Of a stretch of 64,000 bases of DNA, positions 17,926 through 25,749 are shown piece by piece; the first letter of the stretch is position 1, and the number at the start of each line of letters is the position of its first letter. A program made the translations under genes and the position numbers. Where the stretch lies: NCBI GenBank assembly GCA_963640745.1, contig CAVIBB010000001.1, positions 1 through 64,000 of the forward strand. The letters run 5' to 3'. The notes beneath the pieces are model-generated. The model saw only the letters and a list, made by a program, of their open reading frames with translations, made no database searches and was not told the DNA's origin. The stretch comes from Paratractidigestivibacter sp963640745. Its GTDB lineage: Bacteria; Actinomycetota; Coriobacteriia; Coriobacteriales; Atopobiaceae.

Positions 17926-19491
17926 CTACTCGGGCTTGTGCGAGTAGTTCATCACGCGGTTGTTGCCCCAGCAGTGCTCATAGGAATACCCGGTCAGCTG
18001 CTCCACGAGCTCCTTCGTCTCGGGGTCGACGTCGGCCTTGGAGCCACCGTTGCGCAGTCGCTCGATCTCGGCCAGGAGCATCTGGTGAGTCTCGGGGTTG
18101 AGCTTCACGCGGGCGCTGAAGTAGATGCCCATGATCGCGAAGACGATCGGCAGGAAGCAGAAGATGTAGGTGAGGCCGTCGACGACCAGCTGAGGCTGCT
18201 CGGTCGCGCCGACGACAAAGCCCATGGACGACAGCACGCCCGTGATCACGATGGCCTCGAACGCCTTGAAGACGTTGTCGATGGTCGAGTTGATGGAGGC
18301 GTACTGGCCCTCGCGGCGCTTGCCGGTGAGCACCTCGTCCACGTCGGGGATGAACGAGTACGCGAAGTCGCAGGCGTTGAACACGCCGGTGAGACCGAAG
18401 TTAAGCACGATGGAAAGAACGATCCAGGCGGTGATGGTGGCCTCGCGCCCGATCTGGTCATGGAGCTGCACCAGACCGAAAATGATCAGGAACGTGACGA
18501 TGACCTGGACGGCGCTGAGGCGATACGCCTTGTAGGCGCCGATCTTCTGGTTGACCCACATAAAGAGAACGACGTAGCCGATGCCGAAAGCGAAGCTCAC
18601 GCCCTGCGAGACCGAGACGTCGGAGGACTGCAGGCCAAGGACGAACATGAGGAAGTACGTGAGGATGGCGAACCTGACCGAACGGAACAGAATCTGGGAC
18701 AGGTACATGCCGAGGTAGTTGCGGAACTCGCGGACACTCCAGGCCGAGAAGTAGTTCCAGACCACGAGGGCAACACGCTTGAGCGCAGGGACCTTCTCGC
18801 CGTCCTTGTCGGAGTCGGCCTTGGTGAAGTCGGTCGTCTCGTCGTACGGGCGCTCGCGGATGGAGAGCACGGCAACCATGGTCATGAACGCAGTGATCAC
18901 GGCGTAGATGACGGCCATGTTGGTGTAGGTCGACGCGATGCTGTCGCCCCACTGCTTGAACAGGTACGCGTTCAGAATCGAGAGCGAGATGGTCGCGACC
19001 GCCACGGTGATCTGGTTCAGGCCCGCGAGCTCGGCGCGCTGCTTGCTATCGCTCGTCATCTCGGACGGAAGCACGTACTGGATCGTCTGGAAGCCCGCGT
19101 TGATCGACCAGTACAGGAAGTTGCAGATCGCGTAGACCGCGAGCGGCAGCCCGGGGATGAACTGCACGATCATGAACGCAAAAAGGCCCGGGATAGTGAG
19201 CGCGAGGGTCACGCGACGGCGGCCGAACTTGCGCCCCAGGGACGTGCGGTACATGCGGTCCGAGATGTAGCCCCACACAGGAGCCAGGAACGCGGCGAGA
19301 ATGTCGCCGAGCGAGACGAGGACGCCGGCGACCGCGACGTCGATGCCGGCGAACGTCGTGTAGAAAAACATCTGCCAGGTGGAGATCATCGTGAAGCCGA
19401 TGCTTCCCAATCCGATGGTCCCGTACCCGATCTTGGCGCGCAGCGGGAGCTTACCCGTTCCCGCGTCCGCCGTTGCCTGTGCGCTGGCCAT
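17926..19491 (-). CDS. GPH-family sugar:cation symporter 2
   Basis: A 521-aa symporter of the same family as the gene downstream, with LPLRAKIGYGTIGLGSIG at the N terminus and GYISDRM plus GRKFGRRR in the signature loop. The ATG at 19491 has the ribosome site GAAGGGAAG. It is its own transcription unit, bounded by a terminator before (19565-19610) and after (17844-17876). Two transporters in one locus may divide oligogalacturonides and rhamnogalacturonan oligosaccharides, or oligomers and free uronate; no residue tells which. Confidence 0.92.
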   Translation of the reverse strand: MASAQATADAGTGKLPLRAKIGYGTIGLGSIGFTMISTWQMFFYTTFAGIDVAVAGVLVSLGDILAAFLAPVWGYISDRMYRTSLGRKFGRRRVTLALTIPGLFAFMIVQFIPGLPLAVYAICNFLYWSINAGFQTIQYVLPSEMTSDSKQRAELAGLNQITVAVATISLSILNAYLFKQWGDSIASTYTNMAVIYAVITAFMTMVAVLSIRERPYDETTDFTKADSDKDGEKVPALKRVALVVWNYFSAWSVREFRNYLGMYLSQILFRSVRFAILTYFLMFVLGLQSSDVSVSQGVSFAFGIGYVVLFMWVNQKIGAYKAYRLSAVQVIVTFLIIFGLVQLHDQIGREATITAWIVLSIVLNFGLTGVFNACDFAYSFIPDVDEVLTGKRREGQYASINSTIDNVFKAFEAIVITGVLSSMGFVVGATEQPQLVVDGLTYIFCFLPIVFAIMGIYFSARVKLNPETHQMLLAEIERLRNGGSKADVDPETKELVEQLTGYSYEHCWGNNRVMNYSHKPE

Positions 19492-19536
19492 AGTGCTTCC
19501 CTTCTCTTTGCATTTCGCCTTCGGTTTCTGGTGCAA

Positions 19537-19544
19537 AACCGGTT
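19537..19544 (-). promoter_or_regulatory. Proximal operator of GPH symporter 2
   Basis: The AACCGGTT core, in the context CAAAACCGGTTGAC, is centred 49.5 bp before the start codon. It pairs with the site centred exactly 98 bp upstream. Confidence 0.6.
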
Positions 19545-19564
19545 GACCTTCACGGCACGAGGAT

Positions 19565-19610
19565 AAAAACACGGCCGTTGGGAGCCCTCAGCAGATGCGC
19601 CCAACGACCG
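19565..19610 (-). terminator. Terminator upstream of GPH symporter 2
   Basis: On the minus strand CGGTCGTTGGG pairs with CCCAACGGCCG (one G-U), followed by TGTTTTTATC. It ends the GH28-containing transcript. Unusually, it lies between the two operators of the symporter 2 leader. Confidence 0.75.
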
Positions 19611-19630
19611 TATAGAGTCGATGTATGAAA

Positions 19631-19646
19631 ATGAAACCGATTCCAT
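19631..19646 (-). promoter_or_regulatory. Distal operator of GPH symporter 2
   Basis: ATGAAACCGATTCCAT has two differences from the perfect ATGAAACCGGTTTCAT of symporter 1. Its centre is 98 bp from the proximal core. Confidence 0.55.
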
Positions 19647-19680
19647 CCCCGCGAACGGCGCCGGCGGCGCCCCGGACGGC

Positions 19681-20388
19681 TTACTGCTCGGACCCAAACG
19701 CAAAGAGTGTTCTGATCACAAGAAAGTCGTCGCCATTCGCTTCCGGGAAGTGATCAAAGTGCGAGGCGGGATCGACGGCAAGCCAACGCTCGATCTCCCT
19801 CGAGGGGCCCTCCGCACCACTGATGCTTCTCTGCCCGCGGTCGCGCGGACGCTCGAAGTAGCTGAAGAGCACGTCGTCATGGATGCTGATGAACTGGTAA
19901 CGGTCGCCGACGAAGGTCGCTTCCTCAACGATCGCCTGGTGGTGGCACACGTACCCCATGAGCTTGTCGGGGTACAGCACCGCTATGCGCCCGCATCTCT
20001 CGTCGGGCGCCGGGTCGCGGCGGTAATAATCGAGGTCGCGCGGCTCGTCGAACCAGAACACCGGGTACATGTACGCCCAGTCCAGAGACCCGTGGATCGA
20101 GGGAAACGGGTCGGTCAATCCCTCGAGCCAACCCCACGCCTCGGGCGCCCGCCGTAGCGCAGCGAGATCAGGACGTGCGTCTGTCTCGCCAAGGTCGTCC
20201 CAGATGTGCTCCAGGTAGCAGAAGAACTGATCAGCCTGCCGATACATTCCCGCGGTTAGGAGCTCGCCCGCACGTATGCGTGCGGCGGCATCCGCGGCGG
20301 CGCGCTCCACCGCCCCCGCAAGCACAGCCTCCTCGACGTCCTTCTTTAGAACCGCGCGGTAAGACGCGCGTTCGATTCGCTTCGTCAT
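19681..20388 (-). CDS. Unknown protein of the pectin locus
   Basis: A 235-aa soluble protein that I do not recognise. It is rich in acidic and aromatic residues: WDDLGETDARPDL, a central SLDWAYMYPVFWFDEPRDLD, GRIAVLYPDKLMGYVCHHQA and a C-terminal DDFLVIRTLFAFGSEQ. No signal peptide, membrane helix or obvious catalytic triad. Its ATG overlaps the GH28 stop codon (ATGA), so both are translated together and a role in pectin use is probable. The paired aromatics and a His-His pair could form a small sugar-binding or isomerase site; that is guesswork. Confidence 0.6.
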   Translation of the reverse strand: MTKRIERASYRAVLKKDVEEAVLAGAVERAAADAAARIRAGELLTAGMYRQADQFFCYLEHIWDDLGETDARPDLAALRRAPEAWGWLEGLTDPFPSIHGSLDWAYMYPVFWFDEPRDLDYYRRDPAPDERCGRIAVLYPDKLMGYVCHHQAIVEEATFVGDRYQFISIHDDVLFSYFERPRDRGQRSISGAEGPSREIERWLAVDPASHFDHFPEANGDDFLVIRTLFAFGSEQ

Positions 20389-21785
20389 CGCTCCTCCAGG
20401 TTCAGGGTCACGTTTTTGCAGTCAACCTTCGTCGCAAGCGCATTACCCGCATAGGGGCCCTCACGGCGAACCAAGCCTCTTACCGACACATTGCGGGCCG
20501 AGCGCACGTAGGCCACCGGAATCTGGTGTTCGTAAACGCCGCGGGCGCTCGGCTGCTCGTCGAACAGCCCTGGCATCTGCGTCCCCTGCGAGCACTGAGT
20601 CAAGCGGAGGTTCTCTATGGACACGTCCTCGATGACAGCGTCCTTCTCTCCGGCGATAAACACGCAGCTCTCGGATGTCATGTCGATATTGTCGAACGTA
20701 ATGTTGCGCACAATCCCCGGACGCGATGCAGACGGGTTCACGCGCGGGGTCGCCGAGATAAAGATCGGCTCGCCCTTGCCCCACCAGCGCGGGGCAAAGT
20801 CTCGCTGCGGACAATCGGCGTAGCGCAACGTGTTACCGCTCACGTGATGGATGTGGATGTCTTCCACGATTCCCCCGTCGCGTACCCAGATGCCAACCCC
20901 TCGGCTACAGTCGCGGAACACGCAGTCCGAGAGCATGACGCCCCTGATGCCGCGGGCAGTCTCGGTACCAATTTTCAGGGCCGAATCGTGAGAGCGGAGC
21001 ACACAGCCCGAAATGACGACGTTCTCGCAAATGCCGTACTTGGCCGCCATGGGCGGCGTGTTCTTGACGACGATGGCGTCGTCGCCGGTCTCGACGATGC
21101 AGTTCGAGATCACCACATCCTTGCAGGTGTCGGGGTCGATTCCGTCGTTGTTGGCGCCGCGGACATCGTTGAGCACGCGAACACCGTCAACGATCACGCG
21201 ACGGCAGCCGGCCATATGTAGAGTCCAGAACGCCGCATCGCGGAAGGTCACGTCCTTAACGGTCAGGTCCTCGATATCCTCGAAAAACGTCGTGCGCGGG
21301 CGCTCCCAAGCCGGCGTTCGGACGTTCTTCGGGCACTCGTGGTAGCCGCCGTCCGCGTCGTCGTCATAAAAGACCTTGTCACCTTGCCCGTAAATCGTGC
21401 CCGGCCCCTCGATGGTCACGTTGTGCGCATGGCGGGCAAAGAGGAAACAGCCGCCGTCCCAGCCCGCGTTCTCGGTCTCGTCCTCGAACTCGGCGGCAAA
21501 GTCGATGCCGTCCGCCGGATCGAGCGACGCCACGAGCCATGCACCGGGACCCAGGTGAAGCGCTACGTTGCTCTTGAGCACTAGCGAGCCGGAAAGAAAT
21601 GCGCCGGCGGGGATAACGACGGTGCCGCCGCCCGCCGTCGCAGCGGCATCGATGGCCGCTTGGATGGCCTGGCGGTTGTTCGTCGGATGCCGCCCGGCCC
21701 GACCGACGTCCGCTGAGTCTTCCGCGCCGGGCAGAAGCACGGCGGCGTCGGGAACCGCTCCGAAGGTCGTGATGTCATACTCCAT
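20385..21785 (-). CDS. Polygalacturonase-like glycoside hydrolase (GH28)
   Basis: A 466-aa right-handed beta-helix protein of family GH28, which hydrolyses galacturonosyl bonds in pectin or RG. N-terminal FGAVPD and AIDAAATAGGGTVVIPAG are typical pectate-lyase/GH28 starts. NNDGIDPDT (212-220) and TGDDAIVVK (233-241) supply the catalytic Asp residues. SHDSALKIGTE follows where many members have GHG and RIK, so the subsite differs from classical endo-enzymes and exo-action is likely. No signal peptide. Two operator-like sites lie upstream at 21881-21915. Confidence 0.88.
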   Translation of the reverse strand: MEYDITTFGAVPDAAVLLPGAEDSADVGRAGRHPTNNRQAIQAAIDAAATAGGGTVVIPAGAFLSGSLVLKSNVALHLGPGAWLVASLDPADGIDFAAEFEDETENAGWDGGCFLFARHAHNVTIEGPGTIYGQGDKVFYDDDADGGYHECPKNVRTPAWERPRTTFFEDIEDLTVKDVTFRDAAFWTLHMAGCRRVIVDGVRVLNDVRGANNDGIDPDTCKDVVISNCIVETGDDAIVVKNTPPMAAKYGICENVVISGCVLRSHDSALKIGTETARGIRGVMLSDCVFRDCSRGVGIWVRDGGIVEDIHIHHVSGNTLRYADCPQRDFAPRWWGKGEPIFISATPRVNPSASRPGIVRNITFDNIDMTSESCVFIAGEKDAVIEDVSIENLRLTQCSQGTQMPGLFDEQPSARGVYEHQIPVAYVRSARNVSVRGLVRREGPYAGNALATKVDCKNVTLNLEER

Positions 21786-21880
21786 AGGTGCTCGCCTTTC
21801 TCTTTAACGTGGTCCCGTCATAGATGGCCGACGATTTGGAAGGCGATGATACTCATTTCATGAGGAGTTATCAGAGTTAT

Positions 21881-21915
21881 TGAAACGCTTCAGCAATGCT
21901 TTATGAACCGGTTTA
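21881..21915 (-). promoter_or_regulatory. Operator pair upstream of GH28
   Basis: TGAAACGCTTCA (21881-21892, reverse complement of the TGAAGCGTTTCA sites) and TGAACCGGTTTA (21904-21915) have centres 23 bp apart, about 100-125 bp upstream of the GH28 start. The same 23-bp separation occurs at the uxaC operators. Confidence 0.55.
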
Positions 21916-22066
21916 CCTGCGAAGCCACGACTTCAGAAACGGCTAGACCGGTCAACGTCAATCCGTATACGGACCCAAAACAGCACGTGAGCGGTTTGGA
22001 GCGCTCCGAACGCGGCGGAACCACCGGCGCGCCGTCGCGAAGGGTACGGTAGGTGCGGGGCCGGAC

Positions 22067-22590
22067 GCCCTGGAAGCTCGCCGCGCAGTAACGGGAGACC
22101 TCTCCGCGCCCCGAAACCTCACCGCGCAGCAACGACCTTCTCCCCCGCGCCCTGAAACCTCACCGCGCAGTAACGGGAGACCTCTCCGCGCCCTGAAACC
22201 TCACCGCGCAGTAACGGCCTTCTCCCCCGCGCCCTGAAACCTCACCGCGCAGTAACGGAGCATTACTGCGCGACGCACTTCCAGGGCGGATGGAGCGCGA
22301 GGGTTGCTGCGCGGCGCGTTTCCAGGGCGGATGGAGCGCGAGGGTTGCTGCGCGGCGCGTTTCCAGGGCGGATGGAGCGCGAGGGTTGCTGCGCGGCGCG
22401 TTTCCAGGGCGGATGGAGCGCGAGGGTTGCTGCGCGGCGCGTTTCCAGGGCGGATGGAGCGCGAGGGTTGCTGCGCGGCGCGTTTCCAGGGCGGATGGAG
22501 CGCGAGGGTTGCTGCGCGACGCGAATCTGGGGCGCTCAACGCAGGCTGGTTACTGCGCGGCGCAAGTCCGGGGCGCCCGGCCCGCAGCAA
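22067..22590. repeat. Convergent 41-bp repeat array 2
   Basis: This is the largest of the three arrays. Five units begin with GCCCT (or GCCCC) at 22067, 22108, 22149, 22190 and 22231. Eight opposed units begin with TTRCTGC at 22263, 22304, 22345, 22386, 22427, 22468, 22509 and 22550. Every step is 41 bp. The blocks face each other across the same 7-nt centre CGGAGCA as array 1. The stretch 22281-22526 is six nearly identical 41-mers, recent tandem amplification. Older units differ mainly in the 15 bases between conserved blocks. The 847-bp gap 21786-22632 holds no gene. Confidence 0.9.
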
Positions 22591-22632
22591 CCGGCCCGCG
22601 ACGCCCAAAGCGGCTTGAACGAAGTGAGCTCG

Positions 22633-23721
22633 TTACGCCTCGACCCCGGCGAGGCGGCAGTACTGGTCCAAATTGCTGCGGAACACAAGCTCAACGGAGC
22701 CGCGCTGCACGCCCTGCGCCGGCACCTCGCCGCGCAACAGGTAGTCACCCAGCGCGCGGGCGCCGCGATACGCGATGCCCACCGGGTCCTTGTAAACGAT
22801 GTTCGTAAAGATCCCGCGGCGCATGGCGATGGCGTTCTCGGGGAAGAGGTCGCTCGCGATCACCGTGATCTCCCCCGCGCGGCCGAGCTCCAGCAGTGTG
22901 TCGGCCACGACCTCGGAACCGACGGCGAACACGCTGCACACCAGCCCCGGCGCGTCGTCGCCGGCAAGAAGCACCGCGAGCTTGCTTCGTAGCTCGTCGA
23001 CCTCGGTGTGCGCGCCGTACAGGTCAAGGACCGCGTAATCGAGGCCGCGCTCATCGAAGTAAGCGTGGAACGCGCGCGCGACGTCGGCGTGCGAATCCGT
23101 GTGCGCGTCACCTGCGAGCAGCAGGACCTTCTTGGATCCCTGGACGCCGGGAAGCAGGTTCGCCGCCTGCTCGGCCATGAGACTTCCCGCCTCGGCATAC
23201 GCGGCTACGGTCGCGCAGAGCCTGCCGGTGTGCGGGCGGTCGCCGTCGACGAGCACCAGGGCCACGCCGGTTGCGACAATCTTCGTCAGGATCTCGGTCG
23301 TGCCCGTCTCCACCGGCGCATAAGCAATCAAACCATCCGGGCGGTTGCCCGACTCGCATTCCGCCATAAGTGACGCGAGCGCCTCGCCGTAGCCGCCCAT
23401 CTCGTAGGAGCGATACTCAAAGGAAAGGCCGTGGTCGCGGGATTCCTGGGCGAACTGATCCACGCCGCGCCAAAGGTAGGCAAAGTAGAAGCTGCCCTCC
23501 TGAGCCGTGGAAGGCATGAGGACGACGACGCGGATGTCCTTGCGGCGCAGGATCGAGGCGCTCTCGTTGCGGTGATAACCGAGCTCCTCCGCACAAGCCA
23601 GAATCTGAGCGCGGACGGCGTCCGACACTCCGGGCTTATTGGCAATCACCTTGTGGACGGTGTTCACCGAGACGCCGACCTGCGCGGCGATATCTTTCAT
23701 GGTTACGCGAGAGCTGCTCAT
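22633..23721 (-). CDS. LacI-family transcriptional regulator
   Basis: A 362-aa regulator with the N-terminal helix-turn-helix VTMKDIAAQVGVSVNTVHKV and a type-1 periplasmic-binding fold (about residues 63-345). TVHKV instead of the usual TVSRV in the recognition helix suggests a distinct operator. It stands beyond the 41-bp array, at the right edge of the pectin genes. About 40 bp upstream is GCGAATCGTTCACC, weakly like the GTGAACGTTCAC operator of uxaC, so control of the uronate genes is possible. Target genes are not proven by sequence. Confidence 0.88.
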   Translation of the reverse strand: MSSSRVTMKDIAAQVGVSVNTVHKVIANKPGVSDAVRAQILACAEELGYHRNESASILRRKDIRVVVLMPSTAQEGSFYFAYLWRGVDQFAQESRDHGLSFEYRSYEMGGYGEALASLMAECESGNRPDGLIAYAPVETGTTEILTKIVATGVALVLVDGDRPHTGRLCATVAAYAEAGSLMAEQAANLLPGVQGSKKVLLLAGDAHTDSHADVARAFHAYFDERGLDYAVLDLYGAHTEVDELRSKLAVLLAGDDAPGLVCSVFAVGSEVVADTLLELGRAGEITVIASDLFPENAIAMRRGIFTNIVYKDPVGIAYRGARALGDYLLRGEVPAQGVQRGSVELVFRSNLDQYCRLAGVEA

Positions 23722-23821
23722 GGGGTCCTCGTTGTTTGGGGCGGCATCGTGCCGCGATATGCGAATCGTTCACCATAGTAGCGTGTGGCCGCTTAACGCC
23801 GGCCGGCCATACGGTGAGCGG

Positions 23822-24976
23822 TCAGCCTTCTTCGCCTTCGTCGTTTCCGCCGATCCCAAGGCTGCCGAGTATTCCCGAGACGGACGGCAGCTCCACCTCA
23901 GGCGAGAAGGCCTTTGCCAAACCGGTAACCGCTCTGACCAAATAGCTGCGCTGTGTCTCGTCCAAGTCCGCAAACTGCGCAAACATGGCCGGAAGCGTCT
24001 CGGACAGATTGCCCTTGAGCCCGGCGAGCGTGTCTTGGCCCCCGGCGTACAGCACCGAGAAGAGCGCGTTCACGAAGCCGGCCCGCTCCTCGGGGGTCAT
24101 GGAGCGCACCCACTGGTTGAGGCTTTGGTCAAGATAACCCGCGGTCCTGGAAAGTCTCTCGGCCATCGCGAAGGCGTTGCCCTCGACGACCCAGCTGAAC
24201 GGGTCGTGCTGCGTCGCGCCGACGCTCGTCGACCGCACGACGGCGTAGTCCTCCTGCTGCTCGAACATCATGCCGATAAGAGACGACTCCGGAACCGTCT
24301 TGCTTACCTTCGCGCAGCGCTCTGCGAAGTCCGCGGACGCCAGCGTCTCGGCGGTAAAGCCAGGCCCGTCGTGCGAGAACACGCGCTCGATGCGCTCGTA
24401 TGTGGCTGGCTTGCAATGAGCGGCCGCATAAACGGCCAGGTTGCCGCCTTTTGAGTGGCCTCCCAGATAGAGCCGCCCCTTGACGGAACGCGCGACGCGC
24501 TCGAGGTACTGCACGGCGCGCAGCTGCGAGGGGACGCCGGTCTCGAAGGCCATGTTGAAGTCTTCTTTCCAGCCTACGAGCGAGTTGTCCGTGCCGCGGA
24601 AGCTCACGTAGGCGTCCCCGTTGGGAAAGCGCAGCGTGCATGCGGCGAACTGCTTCTCTTGCTCCTCGCTCGTCTCGCTCACGTAGGCGGCTAGGCGCAC
24701 GCCAATGAGTCGCGGCGAGGCGACCGCGGCGGTAAGAAGCGCAACGAGCCCGTCCGGATCCCAGAGGCCCACAGTCATGGGGCCGAACCAGTCGGCGCGG
24801 TACAGCTCGTGCAGCCCCGCCCCGCGCATCCCGCGGGCGGACTTGGCTTCCTCGGGCAGACGGTAATACGAGAGGCAGGAAAGCACGAGGCTGTCCACGT
24901 CCGAGAGCGGCAGCTCATCGAACCCGCGGAACTCCCGCCCCAGGTAATCGACTATGTTCTGCTCTCCTGCACTCAT
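23822..24976 (-). CDS. DUF2974 (Mbeg1-like) alpha/beta-hydrolase protein
   Basis: A 384-aa lipase-like protein. SFRGTD (125-130) and the nucleophile elbow GHSKG with Ser175 in LYLGGHSKGGNLAVYAAAH identify the DUF2974 family, whose members look like class-3 lipases. FSHDGPGF contains a probable acid residue. No signal peptide. The ATG overlaps the stop of the toxin gene by 4 bases, so it seems to share that transcript. The substrate is unknown; in Gram-positive bacteria the family is widespread and uncharacterised. Confidence 0.85.
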   Translation of the reverse strand: MSAGEQNIVDYLGREFRGFDELPLSDVDSLVLSCLSYYRLPEEAKSARGMRGAGLHELYRADWFGPMTVGLWDPDGLVALLTAAVASPRLIGVRLAAYVSETSEEQEKQFAACTLRFPNGDAYVSFRGTDNSLVGWKEDFNMAFETGVPSQLRAVQYLERVARSVKGRLYLGGHSKGGNLAVYAAAHCKPATYERIERVFSHDGPGFTAETLASADFAERCAKVSKTVPESSLIGMMFEQQEDYAVVRSTSVGATQHDPFSWVVEGNAFAMAERLSRTAGYLDQSLNQWVRSMTPEERAGFVNALFSVLYAGGQDTLAGLKGNLSETLPAMFAQFADLDETQRSYLVRAVTGLAKAFSPEVELPSVSGILGSLGIGGNDEGEEG

Positions 24977-25401
24977 AGCTCACCAGAAAAGAGCGCCGCC
25001 GCCTGGCCAATCGTCAACTTCCGGCAAGAAGAACCGGCGAAGCCACGCTCGTCTCGGGTAACGATGCCGTCAGCCGAGACGCCTTCGGCACCCGCCCGCA
25101 CAAGGCCATCTTCAAAATCAGGCTCATTCGAACCGAGCGAGGCCTTGACCAAGCCGGCATCGCAGGGAATGAGCTCGAGGGCATTCGAAATCGCCGCAAT
25201 CGCCTTACGAGCCGCCGGCTCGTCCCGATAATGACGGCATAGGATGTAGTACGCATCCTTTAGGCTCGAGGCCAGGGCCATGAGGTTCTTTTCGCCTGTG
25301 GCAAGAGCGCGCGCGAACAGCTTGTGCGCATCCTCGTGAGAGGGCCGGCCCGGCGCCAACGCATCGATAAGCACACAGGTGTCGACCATGACTTTAGGCA
25401 T
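24973..25401 (-). CDS. vapC: PIN-domain toxin (VapC-like)
   Basis: A 142-aa PIN-domain ribonuclease. MVDTCVLIDAL near the N terminus holds the first conserved Asp, and DFEDGLVRAGAEGVSADGIVTRD holds the later acidic cluster. It probably cleaves RNA when free of its antitoxin. The ATG at 25401 follows GGGGGAG and overlaps the antitoxin 3' end by 8 bases, the usual coupled arrangement; an upstream frame to 25446 has no ribosome site. Confidence 0.85.
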   Translation of the reverse strand: MPKVMVDTCVLIDALAPGRPSHEDAHKLFARALATGEKNLMALASSLKDAYYILCRHYRDEPAARKAIAAISNALELIPCDAGLVKASLGSNEPDFEDGLVRAGAEGVSADGIVTRDERGFAGSSCRKLTIGQAAALFSGEL

Positions 25402-25675
25402 AACGCTCCCCCAAAAGATCGCGGTCCGCAGACTTCGAGTCGTCAAGCCAGGGCACCTCGGGTAGGGTCTCTGTTATCGAGACGGCTCGCTCGAACCACT
25501 CGAGGGGCGAGACCTCGGGCGCCTCCTCGTGCCTGGCAATCGAAACGGAATCCCCGTCGAAGGAAATATCCACACTGTCGCCCGCGCTCACCGAAAGCAC
25601 TTTGAGGACGGCCGGAGGCAGCGCGACGCACGAACTGTTGCCGTTTCTCGTTATCTTTCGCGTCACGGTATGCAT
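25394..25675 (-). CDS. vapB: AbrB/MazE-like antitoxin
   Basis: A 93-aa protein whose first 45 residues (MHTVTRKITRNGNSSCVALP, then GDSVDISFDGDSVSIAR) form a swapped-hairpin AbrB DNA-binding domain. The C terminus EVPWLDDSKSADRDLLGERYA is the probable toxin-binding tail. Two ATGs follow AAGGAGG; the second (25675) has the better spacing. The protein should bind the palindrome just upstream and repress its own operon. Confidence 0.85.
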   Translation of the reverse strand: MHTVTRKITRNGNSSCVALPPAVLKVLSVSAGDSVDISFDGDSVSIARHEEAPEVSPLEWFERAVSITETLPEVPWLDDSKSADRDLLGERYA

Positions 25676-25687
25676 CATGGCCTCCTT

Positions 25688-25716
25688 ATGTACGTACATT
25701 ATGTATGTACAGTATA
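25688..25716 (-). promoter_or_regulatory. Antitoxin promoter with palindromic operator
   Basis: A perfect 12-bp palindrome ATGTACGTACAT (25688-25699), then a second ATGTATGTAC half copy. On the minus strand a -10-like TATACT lies at 25711-25716. The first palindrome overlaps the ribosome-site region, fitting autoregulation by the antitoxin. Confidence 0.6.
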
Positions 25717-25749
25717 ACCAAAGTACTGTCGAGCAGACCCCAAGCCCCC

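Noticed and set aside
22067..22590. 41-bp repeats as a CRISPR array
   Set aside because: The variable part is only about 15 bases, several are identical, units run in two opposed directions and there are no cas genes.
22290..22992. Repetitive open reading frames across array 2
   Set aside because: The 41-bp period shifts frame at each unit, so the frames are open only because of GC-rich composition; no ribosome site.
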